From positions 32,412 to 96,411 of the forward strand of contig JAKIUB010000008.1 of NCBI GenBank assembly GCA_021647745.1: a DNA stretch of 64,000 nucleotides. Reading direction: 5' to 3'. Position numbers and translations under genes: made by a program. Numbering within the stretch: the first letter of the stretch is position 1; each line of letters opens with the position of its first letter. Positions 43,265-51,144 of this stretch are shown piece after piece. The stretch comes from Paracoccaceae bacterium (lineage in GTDB: Bacteria > Pseudomonadota > Alphaproteobacteria > Rhodobacterales > Rhodobacteraceae). The notes below the pieces were generated by a model that was given only the letters and a program-made list of their open reading frames with translations, searched no databases and was not told where the DNA came from.

Positions 43265-44623
43265 ATGGCAGCGCCGGATTATATCAAGAAAATGCCACAA
43301 TCCGTGGCGGATTGGGTCGATGGCCGCCGGGTGGAGGAGGTGGAATGCGTGATCGCCGACATGGCGGGCATTTCGCGCGGCAAAGCGATGCCGAGCAAAA
43401 AGTTTGGCCGTGAAGAGCGGATTTTCATGCCGCAATCGATCTTTTTTCAAACCATTGATGGCCAATATGTCGATATGGAGATCGAAAACCAGTGGGTTGA
43501 GGCCGACATGCTGCTGGTGCCCGATTACAGCACATCCTGCGCCGCCCCGTGGGCCGGTGATGTGACGTTGCAGGTGATCCACGATGTGCTCAACATGGAC
43601 GGCACCCCGGTTGGCCTTGTGCCGCGCAATGTGCTCAAACGGGTGCTGGGGCTTTATAAGGCCGAGGGCTGGACGCCGGTTGTTGCCCCCGAGCTGGAAT
43701 TTTACCTCACCAAACCCAACCTTAACCCCAATGACCCTGTCGAGCCGCCAATGGCGCGCACGGGAAGGCGGGTGGCCAGCCGGCAGGCCTATTCGATGGT
43801 GGCGGTGGATGATTACGGCAAGGTGATTGATGATATCTACGATTTTGCCGAGGCGCAGGGCTATGAGATCGACACCATCATTCAGGAAGGCGGCGCGGGG
43901 CAGATCGAGATCAATCTTGTGCATGGTGATCCGCTCAAGCTTGCCGATCAGGTGTTTTACTTCAAACGCATGATCCGCGAGGCGGCGTTCAGGAATGATT
44001 GCTACGCCACCTTCATGGCCAAACCGATGCAGGACGAGCCGGGCAGCGCCATGCATATCCACCATTCGGTGCTGGGCTTGGATGGCAAGAACATCTTCAA
44101 TGCCGACGGCCAGCCCACCGAGCTTTTTTACAATTTCCTCGCGGGCCTGCAAAAATATGTGCCAAACGCCATCGCCCTGTTCGCACCTTATGTTAATTCT
44201 TACCGCCGCTATGTGGCGTCTGGTTCCGCCCCGATCAACCTTGAATGGGGCGAGGATAACCGCACCACCGGCATTCGGGTTCCACTTTCCAGCCCCGAGG
44301 CGCGGCGGGTTGAAAATCGCGTGGTCGGCATGGATTGCAACCCGTATCTGGGCATCGCCGCCTCGCTGGCCTGCGGTTATCTGGGCATGAAACAAGGCCT
44401 AAAGCCGCGCGGGCCGATGACGGGGGAGGCTTACGACGCCGACCACGGCCTGCCGCGCTCGCTCTTGGGCGGGCTGGATAGTTTTGAGCGCGCGCCCGAA
44501 CTGCGCGAGGTGTTAGGCAATGATTTTAGCGATGTTTACAGTGCGTTAAAGCGTCATGAGGCCGAGGCATTTCTGCAGGTGATCAGCCCGTGGGAGCGCG
44601 AGCACCTGTTGCTCAATGTCTGA
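43265..44623 (+). CDS. puuA: Gamma-glutamylputrescine synthetase-like ligase (second copy)
   Basis: A 452-residue glutamine-synthetase-family enzyme. VVAPELEFYLTKPN, IQEGGAGQIEINLVHGDP, the GSAMHIHHSVLG His site and WGEDNRTTGIRVPLSS are motif matches. With PuuB immediately downstream (ATG overlapping its stop), it most likely ligates glutamate to putrescine using ATP. Start ATG 43265 is 10 bases after speB. It is only distantly similar to the first copy at 37017. Confidence 0.9.
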   Translation: MAAPDYIKKMPQSVADWVDGRRVEEVECVIADMAGISRGKAMPSKKFGREERIFMPQSIFFQTIDGQYVDMEIENQWVEADMLLVPDYSTSCAAPWAGDVTLQVIHDVLNMDGTPVGLVPRNVLKRVLGLYKAEGWTPVVAPELEFYLTKPNLNPNDPVEPPMARTGRRVASRQAYSMVAVDDYGKVIDDIYDFAEAQGYEIDTIIQEGGAGQIEINLVHGDPLKLADQVFYFKRMIREAAFRNDCYATFMAKPMQDEPGSAMHIHHSVLGLDGKNIFNADGQPTELFYNFLAGLQKYVPNAIALFAPYVNSYRRYVASGSAPINLEWGEDNRTTGIRVPLSSPEARRVENRVVGMDCNPYLGIAASLACGYLGMKQGLKPRGPMTGEAYDADHGLPRSLLGGLDSFERAPELREVLGNDFSDVYSALKRHEAEAFLQVISPWEREHLLLNV

Positions 44624-45924
44624 TGGACCTGCTTTACGCCAATGACCAGCCGGGGCAATACCCGCAATCCTACTGGGCGAGTGTAGCCACCCCTATGGCC
44701 CCGTTTCCGCCGCTCAAGGGCGAGGTGCGGGCGGATATCTGCGTGGTTGGTGCGGGGTTTACCGGGCTTTCCAGCGCGCTTCACCTCGCCGAGGCGGGGT
44801 ATTCGGTGGTGCTGCTGGAGGCCCAGCGGGTTGGCTTCGGGGCTTCGGGGCGCAATGGCGGGCAGGTTGGCTCGGGGCAGCGGGTTGAGCAGGATGATCT
44901 GGAGAAAATGGTTGGCGAAGGCAAGGCCCGCGCGCTGTGGGATATTGCCGAAGCCAGCAAGGCCTGTGTGAAATCCCTGATTAAAAAACACGATATCGCC
45001 TGTGATTGGCGGGATGGCATCATCCATGCAGAGTTAAAGCCCAAGCACCTGCACCATAGCTTTGCCTATGCCGAATTTTTGCAATCCCGCTATGGTTACG
45101 GCGCGATCTCGGCGCTGGATGGCGAGGCCATTCGCCAGCATACCGGCACCAATGCCTATTGCGGTGGCACACTGGATATGGGGGCAGGGCATCTCAACCC
45201 GCAAAAATATGTGCTGGGGCTGGCGCGCGCCGCGCAAAAGGCGGGGGTGGTGATCTATGAGGGCAGCAAGGCGCTAAGCTTCTCGCAAGCGGCGCGGCCT
45301 GTTGTGGCCACAGCAGATGGCCGTGTGAGCGCGGACTTTCTGGTGCTGGCGGGCAATGGCTATATGGGTGGCTTGTCCAGAAAAGTGGCGCGCCGGGTAA
45401 TGCCGATCAACAATTTTATCATCGCCACCGAGCCATTGGGCGAGGCTATGGCCAAAAGCCTGATTGCTGAGGATGTGGCGGTGGCCGACAGCAAATTCGT
45501 GGTCAATTACTTCAAGCGCTCGGCTGACAATCGCATGATCTTTGGCGGTGGCGAAAGCTACGGCTACAGGTTTCCCGCCAATATCGCCGCCAAGGCGCAA
45601 AAGCCGATGCTGGAGATTTTTCCGCAGCTTGCGGGGGCAAAGATTGATTACGCATGGGGCGGCACGCTCGCGATCACCATGAACCGGATGCCCTATTTTG
45701 CCCGGCTTGCTCCCAATATCCTTTCCGCTTCGGGCTATTCGGGCCACGGGGTGGCTATGGCCAGCCTTGCGGGGGAGATCATCGCCGAAACCGTGCGTGG
45801 CACTGCCGAACGCTTTGACCTTATGATGGCAAGCACGCCACTGCCCTTTCCCGGCGGCCCGGCTTTACGCAGCCCGCTTTTGGCGCTGGCCATGAGCTAC
45901 TATGCTCTGCGCGACCGAATTTAG
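44623..45924 (+). CDS. puuB: Gamma-glutamylputrescine oxidase-like FAD enzyme
   Basis: A 433-residue DAO-family flavoprotein. The dinucleotide motif is ADICVVGAGFTGLSSALHLAE, then GFGASGRNGGQVGSGQR and the C-terminal ILSASGYSGHGVAMASLAGE, as in PuuB. It oxidises gamma-glutamylputrescine to the aldehyde, releasing ammonia and peroxide. Its ATG shares a base with the puuA stop. It ends the polyamine operon; the later aldehyde dehydrogenase and hydrolase are not in the window. Confidence 0.9.
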   Translation: MDLLYANDQPGQYPQSYWASVATPMAPFPPLKGEVRADICVVGAGFTGLSSALHLAEAGYSVVLLEAQRVGFGASGRNGGQVGSGQRVEQDDLEKMVGEGKARALWDIAEASKACVKSLIKKHDIACDWRDGIIHAELKPKHLHHSFAYAEFLQSRYGYGAISALDGEAIRQHTGTNAYCGGTLDMGAGHLNPQKYVLGLARAAQKAGVVIYEGSKALSFSQAARPVVATADGRVSADFLVLAGNGYMGGLSRKVARRVMPINNFIIATEPLGEAMAKSLIAEDVAVADSKFVVNYFKRSADNRMIFGGGESYGYRFPANIAAKAQKPMLEIFPQLAGAKIDYAWGGTLAITMNRMPYFARLAPNILSASGYSGHGVAMASLAGEIIAETVRGTAERFDLMMASTPLPFPGGPALRSPLLALAMSYYALRDRI

Positions 45925-45976
45925 CGTCAATATTATCACAATATAGATAATTCTTGCGACTTCCGTAGCGTAAACA

Positions 45977-46006
45977 TTGACCGGCGGATTGCCGCCTAGC
46001 TATAAT
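45977..46006 (+). promoter_or_regulatory. Strong sigma-70-type promoter of the FadL-like porin gene
   Basis: TTGACC (45977-45982), an 18-base spacer and a perfect TATAAT (46001-46006) lie 31 bases before the start codon at 46037. This is the best consensus promoter I saw in the window. Confidence 0.65.
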
Positions 46007-46036
46007 TCTTGCAATAATGATTTCTGGGAGGAAACT

Positions 46037-47080
46037 ATGAAAAAGCTAGGTATTGCGGCAGGCGCCGCACTTTTGGCCAGCACCGCCATGGTGCAAGCCG
46101 GCGGGATCGAGCGGACCAGCCAATCCGTCGATATTATTTTCGAAGAAGGCAGTGTTGTAGAGTTTTCGCTCTCGTTTGCCGCCCCTTCGGTTTCGGGTGT
46201 TGATCCGGCAACATTGGATACCGGCACGATGTCGCCGAATTATTTCGGGTTTGCCGGTGGTTATAAAGCCGATATCGGGGATAAATTTGCCCTCGCCATT
46301 ATTTTTGACCAGCCCTTTGGCTCGCTCGCCGAATATACGCAGGGGTTTTATAATGGAACAACCGCTGATCTGACCTCTGCGGCGATAACCGTGATCGGCA
46401 GCTATGATATAACTGACAATATTGTGGTTTACGGGGGCGGCACATACCAATCCATGGCGGCAACCGCCGAGATACCTTTTGTTGTCGGTTATACAATTGT
46501 GGCCGATGCTGCCGCGGGCTTTGGCTATGTGATCGGGGCGGCTTATCAAAAGCCGGAGATCGCTTTGCGGGTGGCGCTGACCTATCGTTCCGAAGTGAAC
46601 ACCATACATGATACGCTTGAATTTGGCGCAATCACTGACACAATGAGTGTGACCACTCCGCAATCCATCAATCTCGAATTCCAAACCGGCGTTAACCCAA
46701 AAACACTGGTATTTGGCTCTATTCGCTGGGTTGACTGGTCCGAATTTGCCCTGACACCGGCCACTTATCCGCTTGGCTCCATTGTCGATTATGATGACGA
46801 CCGGATCACCTATAATCTTGGCGTTGGCCGCAAATTGTCGGATACACTTTCGGCAGCGGTTACCATTGGCTACGAGAAAAACCTTGGGGGAGACCCAACA
46901 CCACTTGCACCAACCGACGGTTTCTTTAGCCTTGGTGCGGGCCTGACCTACACCATGGACAACATCAAAATTTCCGGTGGAGCCAAGTATATCTGGCTGG
47001 GAGATAGCTCCGGTCTGGCCGGAACCTTTGAAAACAATTCGGCTATCGGCATCGGGCTGAGTGTTTCTGTCGCTATGTAG
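46037..47080 (+). CDS. FadL/OmpP1-family outer-membrane transport protein
   Basis: A 347-residue outer-membrane beta-barrel. The signal peptide ends VQA/GG; mature GGIERTSQSVDIIFEEGSVV is typical of alphaproteobacterial FadL-like proteins. Alternating hydrophobic strands continue to a terminal GIGLSVSVAM. FadL proteins admit hydrophobic compounds such as fatty acids. At 347 residues it is shorter than E. coli FadL, as usual in this group. GGGAGG precedes the ATG. Confidence 0.88.
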   Translation: MKKLGIAAGAALLASTAMVQAGGIERTSQSVDIIFEEGSVVEFSLSFAAPSVSGVDPATLDTGTMSPNYFGFAGGYKADIGDKFALAIIFDQPFGSLAEYTQGFYNGTTADLTSAAITVIGSYDITDNIVVYGGGTYQSMAATAEIPFVVGYTIVADAAAGFGYVIGAAYQKPEIALRVALTYRSEVNTIHDTLEFGAITDTMSVTTPQSINLEFQTGVNPKTLVFGSIRWVDWSEFALTPATYPLGSIVDYDDDRITYNLGVGRKLSDTLSAAVTIGYEKNLGGDPTPLAPTDGFFSLGAGLTYTMDNIKISGGAKYIWLGDSSGLAGTFENNSAIGIGLSVSVAM

Positions 47081-47097
47081 TGATAACATATAAAAAT

Positions 47098-47128
47098 ATA
47101 AAATGGCCGGGCTTACCGGCCATTTTAT
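47098..47128. terminator. Bidirectional rho-independent terminator
   Basis: Perfect 13-base arms ATAAAATGGCCGG and CCGGCCATTTTAT with a five-base loop carry A- and T-rich ends on both strands. It lies between the porin gene (+) and the cytochrome b561 gene (-) and can end both. Confidence 0.85.
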
Positions 47129-47155
47129 GATAGAGGTAGCTATAGGGGTTATGGG

Positions 47156-47653
47156 TTAGCCAGCCTTTATTATCCGCTTGATTAGCCCGTTTTTCAACAC
47201 GAACTGATGATAGAGCGCACCTGCAATATGCAGAACCACAAATCCGAGCAGCACAAACTTCAACGCTAGATGTGCGCTATCCGCCAGCTCAATCTGGCGG
47301 AACCACGCCAAAGCGCCGCTAATTGGCATGAGAAATAGCGAAAGATAAAGAATGCCGTGGGTGGTGTGGGCCAGTATTTTCATTATGGGGCTTTCCTCTT
47401 TGGGTAAAGCTGGCACGCCTCTGGTGGTGCGTATCAAGACGCGTACCAGCATTAGTACAAATGTCAGCAGGCCGGCCAGAACGTGGGCGCGAGCCAAGAG
47501 CGGTATGCTCTCTGACGAGGAGGCGCTCAGGCCAACCTGCTCGACCAGGTCGGCAATGGTTCCGGACCCGACAAATTGAAACAGAATAAGCAGGGCTATT
47601 GCCCAGTGCAGAATGATTTGTGTGCGGGAGTATCCGCTGGATGTTTTGGTCAT
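47156..47653 (-). CDS. Cytochrome b561 family protein
   Basis: A 165-residue four-helix membrane cytochrome b. His residues in ILHWAIALL, ARAHVLAGLL, AHTTHGILYLSLF and LHIAGALYHQF are positioned as heme ligands. It passes electrons between quinol and periplasmic or membrane acceptors; the partner is unknown. ATG 47653 follows AGAGGG. It is convergent with the porin gene. Confidence 0.88.
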   Translation of the reverse strand: MTKTSSGYSRTQIILHWAIALLILFQFVGSGTIADLVEQVGLSASSSESIPLLARAHVLAGLLTFVLMLVRVLIRTTRGVPALPKEESPIMKILAHTTHGILYLSLFLMPISGALAWFRQIELADSAHLALKFVLLGFVVLHIAGALYHQFVLKNGLIKRIIKAG

Positions 47654-47749
47654 GAATTGCCCTCTCTTGATTATGTGATCAGGCACTTACTATATATTTT
47701 TGAAAATACAATAGGCAATTGGATGAAATATCGCACTCACGCCCCGCGT

Positions 47750-48517
47750 TTAACCGCTTTTGGCGATATGCACCGCTACTTCGTTATCATCACATAGCTT
47801 TTGAATGCGGGCGGGCGGGGGTTTGTCGGTGAAAAAGGCATCAAGATCAGCGAGGCTGGCAATACGCACCGGCGCGCGGCGGTTATATTTGATCTCGTCG
47901 GCCATCAGAAAGGCTTGGCGGGCATTTTCGATAATTGCCTGCGTCACCCGCACCTCGCGAAAGTCATGCTCCAGCAAAATACCGTCTTTGGCAATGGCGG
48001 CGATGCCGATCACCGCGTAATCCACCCTGAATTGCTTGATGATTTCAGTCGCTACATCCCCGACCAATCCGCCGTCCGAGCGCCGCAGCACGCCGCCGGT
48101 CACGATAACTTCGGAGTGCGGCGAGGTAGAGAGGATCTTGGCAACGTTGAAATTATTGGTGATCACCATCAGGTTTTTGTGGTTGAGCAGGGCGCGGGCC
48201 ACGGCCTCGGTGGTAGTGCCGATATTGAGAAAAAGTGATGCTCCGTCGGGGATTTTGCTGGCGCAAAGCTGGGCCATTGCCTCTTTTTCATGCACGGCGA
48301 GCAGCGAGCGTTCCTCATAGCCGGGGTTGATGACAGATGAAGGCGGGATCGCGCCGCCATGCACCCGTGTGAGGTGGCCCATATCACAAAGCTCGGTCAG
48401 ATCGCGGCGGATGGTCTGGGCCGTGACCTCGAATTGGCGGCTCAAGCCATCGACCGTGACCTTACCCAGATCGCGGGCGATGCTGAGGATTTCGTCATGC
48501 CGAAGGTTTTGCGCCAT
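47750..48517 (-). CDS. Second DeoR/GlpR-family regulator
   Basis: A 255-residue paralogue of the GlpR at 28988, sharing TAQTIRRDL, LTRVHGGAI, LNIGTTTEAVARALL and VTGGVLRRSDGGLVG. No glycerol or sugar genes are adjacent. ATG 48517 has AGGAG six bases upstream. Two TGTTCG half-sites just upstream (48530-48545) suggest autoregulation. It may control glycerol 3-phosphate transport or kinase genes elsewhere. Confidence 0.88.
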   Translation of the reverse strand: MAQNLRHDEILSIARDLGKVTVDGLSRQFEVTAQTIRRDLTELCDMGHLTRVHGGAIPPSSVINPGYEERSLLAVHEKEAMAQLCASKIPDGASLFLNIGTTTEAVARALLNHKNLMVITNNFNVAKILSTSPHSEVIVTGGVLRRSDGGLVGDVATEIIKQFRVDYAVIGIAAIAKDGILLEHDFREVRVTQAIIENARQAFLMADEIKYNRRAPVRIASLADLDAFFTDKPPPARIQKLCDDNEVAVHIAKSG

Positions 48518-48529
48518 TTTTGGCTCCTG

Positions 48530-48550
48530 TGTTCGCAAATGTTCGTTATG
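48530..48550. promoter_or_regulatory. Tandem GlpR-like half-sites upstream of the second regulator
   Basis: TGTTCG occurs at 48530-48535 and 48540-48545. The second lies in ATGTTCGTTA, which equals the half-site of the known E. coli GlpR operator. Spacing is one helical turn. Autoregulation of the gene starting at 48517 is the simplest reading. Confidence 0.4.
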
Positions 48551-48666
48551 GTTGGTTTTATGGCATGGTCAGGTGCAAAATAACAAGAGGAATTGCGAGG
48601 TGGAGGTGTGCTGAGGGTGAATGCCCGAAAAAACCGCACATTTACGAAAAAAACAGAAAATAGTGA

Positions 48667-48815
48667 TTGACCTTGGTGCCACTTCGGCGGAGTATCCTGC
48701 TACCAAAGCACAGCTTTGGCGAAGAAAGCAGGGGCGCTCTTATGGGCCTAGAGCGTGCCGTTTATCTGCAAAGGGTGGGCCTTCCCCAAGAGGGTGCATC
48801 CTTTGCAGGGCTTTC
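48667..48815 (+). ncRNA. Candidate structured RNA in the gap between glpR2 and hemN
   Basis: The 316-base gap 48518-48833 contains no credible gene. From 48667 a promoter-like TTGACC and AGTATC (18-base spacing) precede nested pairings: CCTGCT/AGCAGG (48696-48701, 48727-48732) around CCAAAGC/GCTTTGG (48703-48709, 48713-48719); CGCTCT/AGAGCG (48735-48740, 48750-48755); CTGCAAAGG/CCTTTGCAG (48766-48774, 48800-48808). GAAAGC/GCTTTC (48724-48729, 48810-48815) could close the last two but competes with the first. No clear terminator follows. It matches no RNA family I can name. Confidence 0.35.
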
Positions 48816-48833
48816 GGATTTTAGCCAGATGGA

Positions 48834-50189
48834 TTAAATAGCGCTACTGTGCCGATGGCTCGGGGCGTTAAAGGCGTCAAACCCGCTGGCGATTATTCGG
48901 GTCAGGGGGCGACCTTCGGGCAGGATGTGAAACTGCCCGCCCTCGAAGCTCACAAACCCTTTGTATTGCTTGGCCAGCCGCTTGCAATCGGCTTTTACCG
49001 GTTTGTAAAAATCGCCAAACTGTTCTTTCAAGCTGGCAAGGTCAAGGGTGAAATCGCACATCAGGGTTTCGATCGCGCGGGCGCGCACCTGATCGGCCAT
49101 GCCCAGAGAAAAGCCGCGCGAAGCCGACCACTGGCCATCCTGCACGGATTTTATATAATTTGTGGTCGCGGCGTTATTCTGGATGTATCCTTGCGGAAAG
49201 CGCGAGATCGACGAGGCCCCAAGCCCGATCAGCGCGTGGCTGCGGTCGTCGGTATAGCCTTGGAAATTGCGGCGCAGGTGGCCATCGCGGGCGGCGATGG
49301 CGAGGCTGTCTTCGGGTTTGGCAAAGTGGTCGATACCAATAGCATCCATGCCGCTTTTGGCAAACATACGGGCGGCGGTTTCGGCTTGCTCAAAGCGGGC
49401 GCGGGCACCGGGGAGGCTCTCTTCGGGGATCATCTTTTGCCGCTTGGCCATCCAGGGTACATGGGCATAGCCAAAAAGCGCTACCCTGTCGGGGCTGAGA
49501 GATATCACCTTGTTTACCGTGTTTTCCAGCGCGGCGAGGTCTTGATAGGGTAGGCCGTAGACCATGTCGAGGTTGATCGAGGTAATGCCGTGGTGGCGCA
49601 GGGAGGCAACGGTGTCGCGGGTCAGCTCGTAGCTTTGCGGCCGGCCGATGGCCTCTTGCACTTTCGGGTTGAAGTCTTGCACGCCGATGCTGGCGCGGTT
49701 CATGCCGCCTTTGGCAAAAGCGGCTATCTTTTCCTCGGAGCAGGCGGTCGGGTCGATCTCGACGGAAAACTCGTAGTCGGTGTCAAAAGGGGCGGCATCG
49801 GCTATGGCAGCCAGCAGCTTGTCGATCATGTCGGGGGAAAGGATAGTGGGAGAGCCGCCGCCAAAATGGAGGCGTGCCAGCTTCAGCCCTTCGGGGCGGG
49901 TGGCCTTGAACATGGCAATCTCGGCCAAAAGCACATCGACATAGGCCGAAACCGGCGAAAGGGTGGTGACCCCTTGGGTGCGGCAGGCGCAAAACCAGCA
50001 CAGGCGCTCGCAAAACGGAATGTGTATATAAAGAGAGACAGGCTTGTTCGGGTCCAGCCCGGCGAGCCATTCGCCAAACTGCGCCCGCCCGACATCCGCG
50101 TGAAAATGCGGCGCAGTCGGGTAGCTGGTATAGCGCGGGACGTTCTTTTTAAAAAGACCTGCGGCTTCTAGGGTAAATAGCTCTGTCAT
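48834..50189 (-). CDS. hemN: Oxygen-independent coproporphyrinogen III oxidase
   Basis: A 451-residue radical-SAM enzyme that decarboxylates coproporphyrinogen III without oxygen. The 4Fe-4S/SAM motif is YIHIPFCERLCWFCACRTQ; LHFGGGSPTIL and LDMVYGLPYQ follow. It supplies heme at low oxygen. ATG 50189 begins the conserved MTELFTLEAAGLF; upstream in-frame codons run past the FNR box and are unlikely. It is divergent from fnrL with a perfect FNR box between (50224-50237). Confidence 0.95.
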   Translation of the reverse strand: MTELFTLEAAGLFKKNVPRYTSYPTAPHFHADVGRAQFGEWLAGLDPNKPVSLYIHIPFCERLCWFCACRTQGVTTLSPVSAYVDVLLAEIAMFKATRPEGLKLARLHFGGGSPTILSPDMIDKLLAAIADAAPFDTDYEFSVEIDPTACSEEKIAAFAKGGMNRASIGVQDFNPKVQEAIGRPQSYELTRDTVASLRHHGITSINLDMVYGLPYQDLAALENTVNKVISLSPDRVALFGYAHVPWMAKRQKMIPEESLPGARARFEQAETAARMFAKSGMDAIGIDHFAKPEDSLAIAARDGHLRRNFQGYTDDRSHALIGLGASSISRFPQGYIQNNAATTNYIKSVQDGQWSASRGFSLGMADQVRARAIETLMCDFTLDLASLKEQFGDFYKPVKADCKRLAKQYKGFVSFEGGQFHILPEGRPLTRIIASGFDAFNAPSHRHSSAI

Positions 50190-50223
50190 TCCGGCGTAGT
50201 AATCGCATATAAGAGGGTGAACC

Positions 50224-50237
50224 TTGATCAAGATCAA
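50224..50237. promoter_or_regulatory. FNR box between hemN and fnrL
   Basis: TTGAT-CAAG-ATCAA is a perfect FNR/FnrL palindrome. It lies 35 bases from the hemN start and 38 bases from the fnrL start. It could activate hemN and autoregulate fnrL. Confidence 0.85.
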
Positions 50238-50274
50238 CAAGATCTTATTTTGCCTCCAAAAGGTATACAATACC

Positions 50275-51024
50275 ATGCCCAAAGCGGTTCCTAAAATGGA
50301 AATAAACTTTCGCTGTGGCGAGTGCCCGATACGCCATCGTGCGATTTGCGCGTATTGTGACGAGCCGGAGCTGGAGCGGCTTGACGACATTAAATCCTAT
50401 AAAGCCTACAGTGCCGGGGAGACGATTGTCTGGGCCGGAGAGGAAGCGCCGCTAATCGGCTCGCTGGTTTCGGGGGTGGCGACACTTTCACGCAGCCTGA
50501 AGGACGGGCGCCGGCAGATGGTCGGGCTTTTGCTGCCGTCGGACTTCATTGGCAGGCCGGGGCGCAAGGTGGCTCCCTATGATGTGGTAGCGGCAAATGA
50601 TGTGTTGATCTGCCAGTTTCGGGTCAATAAATTCAATATCCTGATCGATGATACGCCGGCGCTGGAGCGGCGCTTGCTGGACATGACAATGGACGAGCTG
50701 GACTCCGCCCGCGAGTGGATGCTGCTGCTCGGTCGCAAGACCGCCAGAGAGAAAATAGCCAGTGTTTTGGTTATATTCGCCCGCCGCGGCGCCGAGCTTC
50801 AGCACTCCGAGCTTGGAGATGGTTTGCGCTTTGAAGTGCCGCTGACCCGCGAGGCGATGGCTGATTATCTGGGCCTGACAATCGAAACCGTTTCTCGCCA
50901 GTTTTCGGCGTTGAAAAAATCAGGAGTGATTATTATGGAGGATGCCCGGCATATCCGGGTGCCCGATTATGTCCGCCTGCTGAATGAAGCCTCTGATGAT
51001 TCCGATGGCGGGGTTATTGCATAA
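50275..51024 (+). CDS. fnrL: FNR-type oxygen-sensing regulator
   Basis: A 249-residue Crp/Fnr regulator. The N-terminal Cys cluster FRCGECPIRHRAICAYC supplies ligands for an oxygen-labile 4Fe-4S cluster; the cNMP-binding-like barrel and C-terminal helix-turn-helix (LTIETVSRQFSAL) follow, with the E--SR residues that read TTGAT. It activates low-oxygen genes. Start ATG 50275 lies downstream of the FNR box. Its neighbours hemN and ccoNOQP are classic FnrL targets. Confidence 0.95.
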   Translation: MPKAVPKMEINFRCGECPIRHRAICAYCDEPELERLDDIKSYKAYSAGETIVWAGEEAPLIGSLVSGVATLSRSLKDGRRQMVGLLLPSDFIGRPGRKVAPYDVVAANDVLICQFRVNKFNILIDDTPALERRLLDMTMDELDSAREWMLLLGRKTAREKIASVLVIFARRGAELQHSELGDGLRFEVPLTREAMADYLGLTIETVSRQFSALKKSGVIIMEDARHIRVPDYVRLLNEASDDSDGGVIA

Positions 51025-51046
51025 AATATGCAGAATCCGGACAAAC

Positions 51047-51060
51047 TTGACCTAGATCAA
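51047..51060 (+). promoter_or_regulatory. FNR box upstream of ccoN
   Basis: TTGAC-CTAG-ATCAA matches the FNR consensus with one change, 85 bases before the ccoN start. It would place an activated promoter start near 51095. Confidence 0.8.
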
Positions 51061-51144
51061 TGTTGATTCCACCCCTTTCCCGCACTAGGCAAGTATAATA
51101 ACGGGCGAATTTTAACGGCCCGATTCTGAAATGAGGGCGTTAAT

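Noticed and set aside
48621..48824. 67-codon plus-strand frame in the glpR2-hemN gap
   Set aside because: No ribosome site, odd composition and no recognisable family; the stretch is better described as a structured RNA candidate.
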